Source of the DNA: Atopobium minutum | GTDB taxonomy: Bacteria > Actinomycetota > Coriobacteriia > Coriobacteriales > Atopobiaceae | Assembly (NCBI GenBank): GCA_900105895.1 | Contig: FNSH01000001.1 | Span: 558,001 to 622,000, forward strand | Length of the DNA stretch: 64,000 nt | Reading direction: 5' to 3' | The notes under the pieces: model-generated | Databases searched by the model: none | The model's input: the letters and a program-made list of their open reading frames with translations, nothing else | Told to the model about the DNA's origin: nothing | In this document: piece by piece, positions 43,512 to 51,814 of the stretch | Numbering within the stretch: the stretch's first letter is position 1 | Layout of the letters: the number at the start of each line of letters is the position of its first letter | Position numbers and translations under genes: made by a program

Positions 43512-44561
43512 CTAATGATGGTGGTGATGGCAATGCTCGTCGTGAGCATGCGTATGGCCACAGCCGCATTCATGGGTATTGTTGTGAGCATGCGTATGAC
43601 CGCAATCGCATGTGTCAGCAGTAGTGTCTTTGTCATCCATGTCTAAGACAGACCAATCAAGACCAGCGGCTACGGCATCCGCTTCTTCTGCATACAGCAA
43701 AGTAAGCGCCTGAGTACCCAAACGATCACCATGGATCTGGCAGAGAAGATCATAGAGTGTATACGCAGTTTCCGCGCCTGGTAGGGCAAGATCCATATCC
43801 TGAGCTTCTGCCAAGGCAAGAGAAATATCTTTACGCATGTGCTCCGTAAAGAAACCGGGGCGATAATCACCCTGCGCTGCTTGAGGACCAAGCTCCACAA
43901 GAGCACGAGAAGCACCCATGCCGCTGCCAATCATCTGTAATACCTGCTGCACGTCAAGACCGCTTTGCTGAGCCAAAGCCATAGCATCTGCCATGCCTAC
44001 CATACATGAAGCAAGGGATACCTGGTTGCACAGCTTTGCTGCCTGACCCTTACCCGCAGCACCAAAGTAGAAAATCTTACTCGTAAAGGTTTTGAGCAGG
44101 TCTACAACAGGTGAAGCATCTTGTTCAGAAATACCGGCAATAGCGCTCAGCGTTCCGGCTTGTGCACCAGCCTGTCCTCCGGTAACAGGACAATCAAATG
44201 CATGCATGCCCAGCACCTCTGCCGCATCATGAATATCACGCGCAAGGCTTGGAGCAGAGGTGGTAAGATCCACCAACCATGCCCCTTGCTTAGCAAGTTT
44301 GAGCAAGCCGTCACTTGCCAGATATACCTCTTCTACATCTGCAGGGTAGCCAAGCATGGTAAAGACCACATCCGCCTGCTGTACGGCTTGTGCAACAGAA
44401 GATGCCCAAGTAGCACCACGGTCGATCAAAGCTTGCGCTCGATCCTTACTGCGGTTATAGACCGTGAGTGTATATCCCGCATCCAACATATGGCCTGCAA
44501 TGGGCGCGCCCATTGTTCCAGTACCAATAAAAGCAACGTGCTCAATCTTTGAATGTGCCAT
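43512..44561 (-). CDS. 3-hydroxyisobutyrate dehydrogenase-like NAD(P) oxidoreductase with His/Cys tail
   Basis: This 349-residue protein has a Rossmann domain (VAFIGTGTMGAPIAGHMLDAG, about 9-29) and the all-helical C-terminal domain of beta-hydroxyacid dehydrogenases, with DCPVTGGQAGAQAGTL (substrate-binding motif) and KLCNQVSLASCMVGMADAM (catalytic Lys motif). It oxidises or reduces a short beta-hydroxy acid. Residues about 318-349 form a tail rich in His and Cys that ends in HHHHH, built from two copies of a CGHTHAH unit. Such a tail is likely to bind Ni, Zn or Cu and is not part of the enzyme family. The DegV gene is 18 bases upstream. Confidence 0.9.
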   Translation of the reverse strand: MAHSKIEHVAFIGTGTMGAPIAGHMLDAGYTLTVYNRSKDRAQALIDRGATWASSVAQAVQQADVVFTMLGYPADVEEVYLASDGLLKLAKQGAWLVDLTTSAPSLARDIHDAAEVLGMHAFDCPVTGGQAGAQAGTLSAIAGISEQDASPVVDLLKTFTSKIFYFGAAGKGQAAKLCNQVSLASCMVGMADAMALAQQSGLDVQQVLQMIGSGMGASRALVELGPQAAQGDYRPGFFTEHMRKDISLALAEAQDMDLALPGAETAYTLYDLLCQIHGDRLGTQALTLLYAEEADAVAAGLDWSVLDMDDKDTTADTCDCGHTHAHNNTHECGCGHTHAHDEHCHHHHH

Positions 44562-44579
44562 TATACCTGCGCTTTACCA

Positions 44580-45584
44580 TTACTTTGAATTCTTAATCTT
44601 GCGAGCAATACGATCGGTAAGAGAAATCTTTTCTCGACGATCTCCGCCCCAGAAAGCCAGTGCAACCATTCCCGGACCCACATGAGAACCAATGACCGGG
44701 CTAATTTGACTACGAATAATGACTACATCCTCGCAACCAGGCTCTTTGCGAATTTCTTTTTCTATCCAGCCCCCATCCTTCTCGGAATCCGCGGTAGCAA
44801 TGGCAATGGGAAGCGAAGGATCGTGTGAATAGTTTTCCTTAAAGTCCTTAATAATGGCACGCAAGGCCTTTTTACGGCCGCGGCACATGCCTCGCAAGAC
44901 AAGAGAGCCATTGAGATCGTAGGATAGCTCAGGTTTGATATCCAGCTTACCACCAACCTGAGCTGCGGCAGGAGGAATACGACCACCAGCAGCCAGAGCA
45001 CTAAAGCTATCCAAGGTAAAATAGCCTTGAATAAAATAGCGAGCGTCACAAGCCCACTCATACAACTCACGCGCAGAAAGACCATTGCCAGCAAGGCGCA
45101 CTACTTCAATGGCCAAAAGCTCGGCCGCAAGAGAGGGACACAGGTTGTCCAGCACGTACAGCTCAAAATCTGGATAGCTCTCTTTAAGCAGAGCGGCAGC
45201 CTGCCGCGCAGCATCGATGCTGGACGACAGGCCACCAGTAAAACCAAGATACAAGGTGGGCAGACCATTTTGAGCTGCCTTAGTAAACACTTCCAAGTAA
45301 TGCCCGGGTGTTATAGCAGAGGTAGTTGCACGAGCACCCTTACGCATGCGGTCATAAAAATCGTGAGCCGACATGGATTTCCAGCTACCATCAAAGTGCT
45401 CAACACCGTCTATGACATAGGGAAACTCAATAACCTCAACACCCAGCTGGCTTACTACATCAGGATCAAAGTCCGCACATGAATCTACAATGATGTGACA
45501 GGTTCTGTGCGCTTGAAAACGTTTGATATCATCGCCCGCCAAGTCCATGATAGAGCCAGATGTTACCTCGGAAGAATTACTCAT
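44580..45584 (-). CDS. DegV family fatty-acid-binding protein
   Basis: This 334-residue protein has the DegV fold: HIIVDSCADFDPDVVSQLGVEVIEFPYVIDGVEHFDG, then the TSAITPGHYLEVF motif and GFTGGLSSSIDAARQAA. In the second domain, FSALAAGGRIPPAAAQVGGKLDIKPELSY fits the DegV C-terminal region. DegV proteins hold a fatty acid and, in some bacteria (FakB), present it to a kinase (FakA). No fakA is visible here. Its start overlaps the 3' end of hpf by 8 bases. Confidence 0.93.
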   Translation of the reverse strand: MSNSSEVTSGSIMDLAGDDIKRFQAHRTCHIIVDSCADFDPDVVSQLGVEVIEFPYVIDGVEHFDGSWKSMSAHDFYDRMRKGARATTSAITPGHYLEVFTKAAQNGLPTLYLGFTGGLSSSIDAARQAAALLKESYPDFELYVLDNLCPSLAAELLAIEVVRLAGNGLSARELYEWACDARYFIQGYFTLDSFSALAAGGRIPPAAAQVGGKLDIKPELSYDLNGSLVLRGMCRGRKKALRAIIKDFKENYSHDPSLPIAIATADSEKDGGWIEKEIRKEPGCEDVVIIRSQISPVIGSHVGPGMVALAFWGGDRREKISLTDRIARKIKNSK

Positions 45585-46149
45585 TTACATCCTCAATCTT
45601 AGGCTTAATGATGCCGTATCCACCGTTATGACGGCGATACACCACATTAATAAGGCCGGTAGTTGCGTTCTCAAAAACATAGAAATCGTGACCGATAAGA
45701 TCGGTTTGGACCAGCGCCTCTTCTTCTGTCATAGGCGTCAAATCCACGACCTTCTCGCGAACTAACTCGTCATCCTCTGGCTCCAACAGCTCTGACAAAT
45801 CAGAAACATTGGACTCAAACTCAGGAGCAGCAGCACGCTGACGACGATCAATAACACGTGTCTTGTACTTACGAAGCTGACGAGAAACCTTATTAGCAGC
45901 CTCATCAATAGCAGAGTACATATCTGTAGACGAAGCCACTACACGTACTACATTATCACGAACAAAAACCGTAACCTCAACCGTCTGAGCAGTGGGATTA
46001 GAAGGATTTTTATCTACACGCAAAACAACGTCACAAGACATTGGAGAAATATCAAAAACCTTAAGGGCATCGCCAATTTTTTCTACCACTGCTGTATGCA
46101 AAGCATCGGTAACCGTGGTTTTACGCCCAGATACCTTGATATCAACCAT
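45577..46149 (-). CDS. hpf: Ribosome hibernation promoting factor, long form
   Basis: This 190-residue protein has an N-terminal HPF/RaiA domain (MVDIKVSGRKTTVTDALHTAVVEKIGDALKVF, then RVDKNPSNPTAQTVEVTVF and SIDEAANKVSRQLRKYKTRVIDRR) and a C-terminal dimerisation domain of about 55 residues (FYVFENATTGLINVVYRRHNGGYGIIKP). The long form dimerises 70S ribosomes into 100S particles in stationary phase. It heads a run of same-strand genes (degV, oxidoreductase, membrane protein, NYN, HEAT). GGGAGG precedes the start. Confidence 0.96.
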   Translation of the reverse strand: MVDIKVSGRKTTVTDALHTAVVEKIGDALKVFDISPMSCDVVLRVDKNPSNPTAQTVEVTVFVRDNVVRVVASSTDMYSAIDEAANKVSRQLRKYKTRVIDRRQRAAAPEFESNVSDLSELLEPEDDELVREKVVDLTPMTEEEALVQTDLIGHDFYVFENATTGLINVVYRRHNGGYGIIKPKIEDVNE

Positions 46150-46165
46150 AACGTGCCTCCCTGTT

Positions 46166-46195
46166 TGTAAAAAATGCTTACTCGGATGTAAGCAT
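46166..46195 (-). terminator. Terminator of the solute-binding lipoprotein gene
   Basis: ATGCTTAC (46174-46181) pairs with GTAAGCAT (46188-46195), and a T6 tract follows on the minus strand. Confidence 0.75.
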
Positions 46196-46302
46196 CTTCT
46201 TAGTTAAGACGTACCCTAAACCTGTGTTGATGTTTCATCCGTTTTGGCATAAATACGCCTACGGACAATCCCAACAACCACTCTGTGCTGCTCTCACAAA
46301 AG

Positions 46303-47286
46303 CTACAGGACTGCCGCATTGGAACCGGCGGTTGAACCATCATCTGCAGAGGAATTAGTAGTGGTCTGTGTGGATGATGTATCCGTATTTGCGCTGGTAG
46401 TTGTCTTATTGACATTGAGAAGAACGTCGCTCAATTTGGTTTGATCAGAAAGTGAAGGCATATCACCAATCCAGCGCGTCACTGCCAACTTTTGCAAGCC
46501 CTTATCGGCAAGCGTTTTGCATGCGGTATCCAAGGCACCCTTGAGCTCAGAGTTAGAATCAAGTACCGCAATGCCCATAAAAGACGGGTCATCAAGCGTA
46601 GCCACAAAGCTTATATCAGAATAGCTATGTGCTAGTGCAGCACCGGGACGGACATCACACAAAACATAGTCTACCTCGCCGTTTTCCAGACCTTTAAATG
46701 CCTCATCTAAGTTTTGATACTCCTGCTCTATCACCTTAAGAGAAGACCCCTCAAGCACGGTCTTGGTAGCCGACCCGCTTTGTACACCAACTTTTTTCCC
46801 GGAAATATCCGTTGCCTTGGTTGTAGTTGCCTCGCCCTTGGTAAAAAACCCTGTTGCAGCAGCCGTATACGTACCCACCACGCTAAAGTCAGAAGAAGTG
46901 GTGTCCGCAGGCACGTTCATAACAATGTCGCAGGTCTGACCAAGCTCATCCGTACTGCCTACCGCTACAAACTTAACCTGCAAACCCAGCTGTTCCGCAA
47001 TCATAGACGCAAGATCAATATCAATGCCCTGATAGGAGTTATTCTGTGAAGAGCTTGCATAGGGAGCTACCGTAGATGCAGCCGTTAAACCAACGGTGAG
47101 CGTATGCTCAGTCACTAAAGAGGCATCCGATACGCGCGGAGTCAAGGCATTAACCTGCGTCTGGTATGCATCGTTTACCGATGTTTGTGTAAGCTCACCC
47201 ACAAGCGGAATAGAACAACCAGCTAAGCCGGTTATGCAAGCAGCAATAAGCGGTACAGCAAAGAGGAGACGCGGCTTTGTAGACAT
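46303..47286 (-). CDS. Amino-acid ABC transporter solute-binding lipoprotein (orphan)
   Basis: This 327-residue exported protein has a type II signal peptide with lipobox LAGC (cysteine at about residue 24). The following domain has the type 3 solute-binding pattern: LTVGLTAASTVAPYASSSQNNSYQGIDIDLASMIAEQLGLQ, the GKKVGVQSGSATKTVLEGS segment and DYVLCDVRPGAALA. It should bind a polar amino acid outside the cell. The last 35 residues are Ser/Thr/Asn-rich. No permease or ATPase lies beside it. A leader of about 290 bases precedes it. Confidence 0.9.
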   Translation of the reverse strand: MSTKPRLLFAVPLIAACITGLAGCSIPLVGELTQTSVNDAYQTQVNALTPRVSDASLVTEHTLTVGLTAASTVAPYASSSQNNSYQGIDIDLASMIAEQLGLQVKFVAVGSTDELGQTCDIVMNVPADTTSSDFSVVGTYTAAATGFFTKGEATTTKATDISGKKVGVQSGSATKTVLEGSSLKVIEQEYQNLDEAFKGLENGEVDYVLCDVRPGAALAHSYSDISFVATLDDPSFMGIAVLDSNSELKGALDTACKTLADKGLQKLAVTRWIGDMPSLSDQTKLSDVLLNVNKTTTSANTDTSSTQTTTNSSADDGSTAGSNAAVL

Positions 47287-47319
47287 TGCAAAATCCTTTT
47301 ACCTATTCGTTTAATCAGA

Positions 47320-47586
47320 TGCCTTTCACCAGCTGACCTGGTATTTGACCCCACACTCGCATACTGGAGCGTTTGCGTACATGCCGCAACATGCTTACTA
47401 CTAACTCTCTCGCCCGCGAGACGGTATGCCTCTCATATAGTACGGACGGTACGACTTACTTCTAGGACGAGCCATGCTCGCTTGCGTGCGCACACCCAAA
47501 CTTACGTGGATCCTTTTGACCTCGTCTGCCTTGGACTAGGGCATCTCCTTGACACCCGCAACCACAGCCTGATGAAAGACCAGCAC
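47320..47586 (-). ncRNA. Candidate structured leader or small RNA upstream of the lipoprotein gene
   Basis: A TATAAT promoter (47592-47587) gives a transcript start near 47580, about 290 bases before the lipoprotein gene. The 5' end (minus strand, complement of 47578-47565) pairs with a 13-base stretch at the 3' end (complement of 47335-47323), including one G-U pair and one bulge, giving a closing stem over about 250 nucleotides. Internal hairpins also occur, for example GGGTGTC with GATGCCC. It does not match tmRNA, SRP or RNase P motifs I know. Confidence 0.45.
47401..47475 (-). CDS. Mini-ORF encoding a 24-residue basic peptide
   Basis: ATG 47475 opens a 24-codon frame that starts MARPRSKSYR and ends RGRES, followed by two consecutive TAG stops. 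It is Arg-, Ser- and Tyr-rich and strongly basic. The start codon lies in the loop of a CGAGC/GCTCG hairpin, and there is no good RBS. It sits inside the long leader of the lipoprotein gene, so it could be a leader peptide or chance. Confidence 0.3.
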   Translation of the reverse strand: MARPRSKSYRPYYMRGIPSRGRES

Positions 47587-47615
47587 ATTATACCAGCAGC
47601 TACCACACTCGTGAA
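47587..47615 (-). promoter_or_regulatory. Promoter of the long leader
   Basis: Minus strand: TTCACG (47615-47610), 17-base spacer, TATAAT (47592-47587). It lies in and just after the 3' end of comF. Confidence 0.6.
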
Positions 47616-48382
47616 AAGCCGCATCCAATAACCTGATTTACTCCTGAAGTCTTAAGCGCCTGAGCACAAGCACACATACTCGCACCCGTGGTTACTACAT
47701 CGTCTACCAGCAATACATTTGCTGCACGCACATCATCGATAAGTTCTATGGTACCTGCAAGATTTGCCGCGCGCTGAGTTTTGTTGAGCTTTCTTTGATC
47801 GTGCGCCTGACGACGGACCAATACGTCTACCAGCGGAATATCGATAAATGCACTCAATGCGGAGGCGACAAGCTCCATGTGATCAAAGCCACGACGCACA
47901 AAAGCTTTGTGCGTAGCCGGCACAAACATAAGGGCATCGAAGACAGCTAAATTAATATGCTGCCAACCCTGCGCTTCATCCAGTGCAGTTGCCATAGCTG
48001 CCGCCAGTATGGGCGCCAGCCGTGTCTCATGTTCATCTTTAAGTGCAACGACCATACGCGCACAGGTTCCCACAAATGAAGTGGCACACACCACCCCGTC
48101 CAGTGCTTCCCAACTATGGTCACAAGAGGAGCAGGTAAGCCAGCCAAAGGGCGCTCCACAATCCACACATGCCCAACGTTGGTTTATCCATGCAAGCGCT
48201 TCTCGGCAGTGTGCACACAAAAGCTCCCCTGGAGCATTACAACTAATACAGCGTGTTGGCCACAGTATTTCACTTGTGGTGCTGAGTAATGACGAGAAAA
48301 GCGATGGTTGCTGTGATGCTGGCACTGCCAAGGACTCTGGCACCACTGATGGCGCTGGCATTTGTGCTGATAATAATGACAT
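47600..48382 (-). CDS. comF: ComF family phosphoribosyltransferase-like protein
   Basis: This 260-residue protein has an N-terminal zinc ribbon-like region with cysteine pairs (CISCNAPGELLCAHC, CVDCGAPFGWLTCSSC) and a phosphoribosyltransferase domain with the PRPP loop VLLVDDVVTTGASM near residues 218-231. ComF is linked to DNA uptake in competent bacteria, though the family is broader. The N-terminal 35 residues before the first CxxC are longer than usual; the start at 48382 is inside a hairpin (48381-48415), so a later start such as the Met at residue 8 is possible. Confidence 0.85.
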   Translation of the reverse strand: MSLLSAQMPAPSVVPESLAVPASQQPSLFSSLLSTTSEILWPTRCISCNAPGELLCAHCREALAWINQRWACVDCGAPFGWLTCSSCDHSWEALDGVVCATSFVGTCARMVVALKDEHETRLAPILAAAMATALDEAQGWQHINLAVFDALMFVPATHKAFVRRGFDHMELVASALSAFIDIPLVDVLVRRQAHDQRKLNKTQRAANLAGTIELIDDVRAANVLLVDDVVTTGASMCACAQALKTSGVNQVIGCGFSRVW

Positions 48383-48415
48383 ACGACTCCCCTGTCATAA
48401 GCAAAGGAGTCGTAT
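48381..48415 (-). other. Hairpin covering the comF start codon
   Basis: Perfect 10-base arms (48381-48390 with 48406-48415) and a 15-base loop. In the mRNA the comF ATG would be partly in the stem. It could also act as a terminator for the upstream CPBP gene, although no T-tract follows. Confidence 0.5.
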
Positions 48416-48448
48416 TTCTACTATAGCTACTTTTATGCTTGTGGGGTC

Positions 48449-49696
48449 TTACATGCCTGCAGGTCTAGGCGGACGGTCATCTGGCTGTTGGATGGCAGAA
48501 CCAGAAGCTGCGCTGTGAGGCAGGTCGGATGAAACAGGGGCAGCAGGTGCATTGGGCGCAGCAGGGGTAACAGGCGCAGTGGGTGCAACAGGTGCAGAAT
48601 CCTCTAGCTTTGAAAGATCATAAAAACCTGCCGGCGGCGTAGGGACCGATCCGTTATGAGAAGGCGTTGTTGCAGCACTGCTGACAAAGCGTGCAACACC
48701 CGCAGGCTGTGGTTGTGCTGGATCTAGCCGGGCAAGCACTGCTTGTGCTGCTTGCTCACCAGTATTGCATGCAGCCACAAGCTCTGGGTTGGTTACCACA
48801 ACTTCATTGCCCTGCTCGTTTAGCACCACAATGTCAGAAAGCCAGCCACAATACGGTGTTGCCGTCTGCTTAAAGGTACGCAGCGCGCTTACAACAAGCG
48901 GAATCTGCAGCGCAATAATCACGACATAATAGAAAACAACTGCCATGCCGTCTTCTCCGCTGGAGACATAGTTTATTTCGATAGACTGCTGCACCAGCGC
49001 TTCGCTGGACAACAAAATGAAGTCCCACAAAAAGTGAATGAATGCAGCACCCCAGAAGTTTACGCGCTTAACGACCAAGGCCGAGAAGAACAACCCCAGG
49101 ATACCTGTTTGCAAAACTTTGAGCACAAGCTGCGCAATGGTAATACTCGTAAGCTCTGTACCAGGCGTAATATGCATAACACCAAAGATGAGTGCCGCAA
49201 CAAAAAGAGCTCCATAAAACCCTTTGCGCGTTTTACCAAAGCGCGCTAATAATCCTCCCAGCACGATACCGCGGTAGATTGCTTCCTCAGAAATGCCTAC
49301 AAACACGCACAGTACAAAAGTCTGCAGCATGGCAATCGGCCACGTACTTATGATTGCTTGCTTTTCTGTGACTATCCCGACAATAGAAATGATCAACTGA
49401 AGAAACGCCAGCACGATGAGGTACTTGCTTTTACCAAGTGCATACCGCACATCTTCTTTATGAAACGCAATAGCGCGCTTGCTCCCCAGCAAAGAGAGAA
49501 GGAAAATACCTGCTAGCGCTGACGAACCAATAACCACCAACATAATGGCAGTGGTACTAGGTTCAGTGCGAGTGAGGATATATCTAGCTATGGAATATAC
49601 AATCACAACAGCAATACCAAGTACCTGAAGCAATGCAAATGAGAGTATGCACAGCGTAAGCATAAAGCGGCGATGTGGTTTAACAAAATAGGTCAT
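48449..49696 (-). CDS. CPBP family intramembrane protease with Pro/Ala-rich tail
   Basis: This 415-residue membrane protein has eight or so helices. The CPBP (CAAX protease) motifs are SEEAIYRG (EExxxR, about 137-144), FGVMH (FxxxH) and IHFLWDF. These provide the catalytic Glu and His residues of the family. The C-terminal 120 residues are Pro/Ala/Thr-rich and probably extend outside the membrane core. Members process prenylated or membrane peptides, or confer self-immunity to bacteriocins, but no bacteriocin genes are visible here. Confidence 0.9.
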   Translation of the reverse strand: MTYFVKPHRRFMLTLCILSFALLQVLGIAVVIVYSIARYILTRTEPSTTAIMLVVIGSSALAGIFLLSLLGSKRAIAFHKEDVRYALGKSKYLIVLAFLQLIISIVGIVTEKQAIISTWPIAMLQTFVLCVFVGISEEAIYRGIVLGGLLARFGKTRKGFYGALFVAALIFGVMHITPGTELTSITIAQLVLKVLQTGILGLFFSALVVKRVNFWGAAFIHFLWDFILLSSEALVQQSIEINYVSSGEDGMAVVFYYVVIIALQIPLVVSALRTFKQTATPYCGWLSDIVVLNEQGNEVVVTNPELVAACNTGEQAAQAVLARLDPAQPQPAGVARFVSSAATTPSHNGSVPTPPAGFYDLSKLEDSAPVAPTAPVTPAAPNAPAAPVSSDLPHSAASGSAIQQPDDRPPRPAGM

Positions 49697-49808
49697 GAAT
49701 CGTCGTCCTCATTGGTTGTATAGTTTGCTCTTATTCTTTTGCTAAGCTCAGTAAGCTTTGCTACTTACGGTAGCTCAGCCTTGACTGCCTACGATAGTCC
49801 CACTTTTG

Positions 49809-50888
49809 TTACAACGCAAAAAATCTATGAGCGTTATCCCACAAAGACTTATATATTTGCTCGCGCGGCAGCTGCGCTGTGTCCTGCTTAACCCGTGCGA
49901 TACAGTCCACCGTATGCATAATCATAGACGGCTCGCATTCTTTACCACGCAGAGGAACAGGCGCCATATACGGACAGTCCGTCTCGGATAATACACGATC
50001 CAGAGGCATCAGTGCCAAAGCTTCACGAACATCATCTGAGCGCTTAAACGTACAGGCACCTCCAAATGCTGCATAGACGCCCTTGTCGATAAAGGGCTGC
50101 AACACCTTTGGCCCATCCGTGTAACAATGCAGTTCAATACCCTGTTTAGGCACACCCACTTCCTCTAATACTTCCAGCACCAGTTCATGAGCCTGTGCAT
50201 TGTTTGGTTCATTTGCATCACGTATATGCAGCTCTACGCACAGTTGATGCTCTTGCGCTATTCGCAGCTGATCGAGCAGCGCCTGCTTTTGAACCTGAGC
50301 AGGCAAGGTATTATACAGCCCGAAATCAATGCCAATCTCCCCCACTCCTACGCAGCGTGGACTGGCGAGAAACTCCTCAAGCTTAGCGCGTGCTTGAGCT
50401 GGCTCATCCATATATACCTGTGCGGAATACGGATGCGCCCCTGCGACTATATAGACACTATCCAGCAGTGGCGGCACAGTTTCATACCCAGCTATCTCGG
50501 GGGCAGTCAGCCCCTCATGCGCACACAGCTCCAAAAGCTCATGCGCCTCTTCTACCTGTGCATCAAGCCAAGCGATGCAGTCTGCCACCGTTGTAAAGAG
50601 CCGTGGGATTTCATCTATCTGATCCAGTGGCACCACCAGCATACGCACGCCTGCCAAAGCAGCACGAGCAAGGGCTGCCGCAGCAGTGGTCTGCTCAAAG
50701 CTTGTCAGGTGCCCATGTGTATCTGCTACCGGCGCCAAAGGCTGTGCAGCGGGAGCTGGACGATGTTTCTTATCAAAAAAGAGCGTACCATCCTTGATAC
50801 CAAGAGCGGCCAGTACTCCTTGCTTTTGTATGGCAGCATACAGGGCCTCTTGCTGAGAAGCCCATAGCTCTTGACTCTGTGTTGTCAT
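49809..50888 (-). CDS. tatD: TatD family metal-dependent hydrolase
   Basis: This 359-residue protein carries the TatD barrel signature VADTHGHLTSFEQ (HxH metal ligands), GVGEIGIDFG, LHIRDANEPN, LHCYTDGPK and the terminal SETDCPYMAPVPLRGKECEP. These metal-dependent nucleases act on DNA ends and some misfolded products. It is longer than the usual 260-residue family members, with an N-terminal extension of about 50 residues and an insertion near 140. It lies 9 bases before the rsmA start in the same operon as metG. Confidence 0.92.
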   Translation of the reverse strand: MTTQSQELWASQQEALYAAIQKQGVLAALGIKDGTLFFDKKHRPAPAAQPLAPVADTHGHLTSFEQTTAAAALARAALAGVRMLVVPLDQIDEIPRLFTTVADCIAWLDAQVEEAHELLELCAHEGLTAPEIAGYETVPPLLDSVYIVAGAHPYSAQVYMDEPAQARAKLEEFLASPRCVGVGEIGIDFGLYNTLPAQVQKQALLDQLRIAQEHQLCVELHIRDANEPNNAQAHELVLEVLEEVGVPKQGIELHCYTDGPKVLQPFIDKGVYAAFGGACTFKRSDDVREALALMPLDRVLSETDCPYMAPVPLRGKECEPSMIMHTVDCIARVKQDTAQLPREQIYKSLWDNAHRFFAL

Positions 50889-50897
50889 ACATCTCCC

Positions 50898-51811
50898 TTA
50901 CGCGCGAGGCTTGCTGTGTGCCAGCGCAAATGCAAGCGAAATAAAATCAGTGGTAGACAGTGTTTCTGCGCGAGAACCCGCGTTGGTGCCACAAGCTTCA
51001 CAAGCCTTATCGATAGCTTCTTTTGCAAATCCCGATGAGGCCAGTGAGTTACGCAAGGTTTTACGACGCTGTGCAAAAGCAGCATCAATAACCTGTGCCA
51101 CCTGCTGTAGCTCATGCTGTGTAAGCGGTACCTGGGTTTTTGGATGCGCGGCCATCGCCCGGTCTATGCGCACAACAGCAGAGTTAACATGAGGTGGTGG
51201 GAAGAAATTGCCAGGTCCAACCTCGAATCTGCCCGTAGTGGTGCCATACAATGACAGCTTTGCAGTATAAGCACCATACGCTTTAGTACCAGGAACAGCA
51301 GTTATGCGGTCCGCTACTTCTGCTTGAACCATGACCACCGCACGCGAAAGCTGGGGATCTGCTGGAAGAACTTAAGCAGTACGGTTGCAGCAATTTGATA
51401 AGGCAAATTTGCCACAAAGATAGTAGGCAGCGTATTTTGCACAACGCCCTCTAAAGACGACAAGGCCTGCGCAATCATAGCTGGCGTTACCTTAAGAGCA
51501 TCAGCCTGTACCAAAGCAAAGCGCTTAGTATAGGGTGCCAAGGTAGAGGCATACACCTGTGAAAGCTCGGGGTCTGCCTCTATGGCACACAGCGCCTTAC
51601 AGCGAGGTAAGAGTGCTGCTGTAAGGGTACCGATTCCAGGACCAACCTCCAACACAATGCTTGAGCTACCATCTAGTTCAGCTAAGTCACAGATATGACC
51701 AATAACCTGGTCATTTACTAAAAAGTTCTGCCCAAGACGCTTTTTGGTAGCAAGGCCAAATGCCTCCAAAACAGCCCGTGTTGCACGCGGCGTTGCATAC
51801 GGCGAATACAC
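50898..51811 (-). pseudogene. rsmA: 16S rRNA dimethyladenosine transferase RsmA, frame-disrupted
   Basis: The gene is in two frames. The first (51811-51314) has the N-terminal SAM domain (GQNFLVNDQVIGHI, VLEVGPGIGTLT, AIEADPEL, FVANLPYQIAATVLLKFF); its last residues are out of frame after QQIPS. The second frame (51338-50898) supplies VVMVQAEVADRI, the YGTTTGRFEV...FFPPPHVNSAVVRI domain and the C-terminal helical domain. One missing T in a T-run (plus strand AAA at 51347-51349) explains the break. Together they equal a normal RsmA. Dimethylation of A1518/A1519 in 16S rRNA would be lost if the break is genuine; an assembly error is the simplest alternative. Confidence 0.85.
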
Positions 51812-51814
51812 AAG

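Noticed and set aside
45577..45584. Frameshift between hpf and degV
   Set aside because: Both proteins have complete ends; the overlap is a normal coupled start.
47320..47586. tmRNA, SRP RNA, 6S or RNase P RNA
   Set aside because: The ends pair, but no tRNA-like 3' domain, no ALAA-type tag, no GGAA SRP loop and no RNase P conserved blocks were found.
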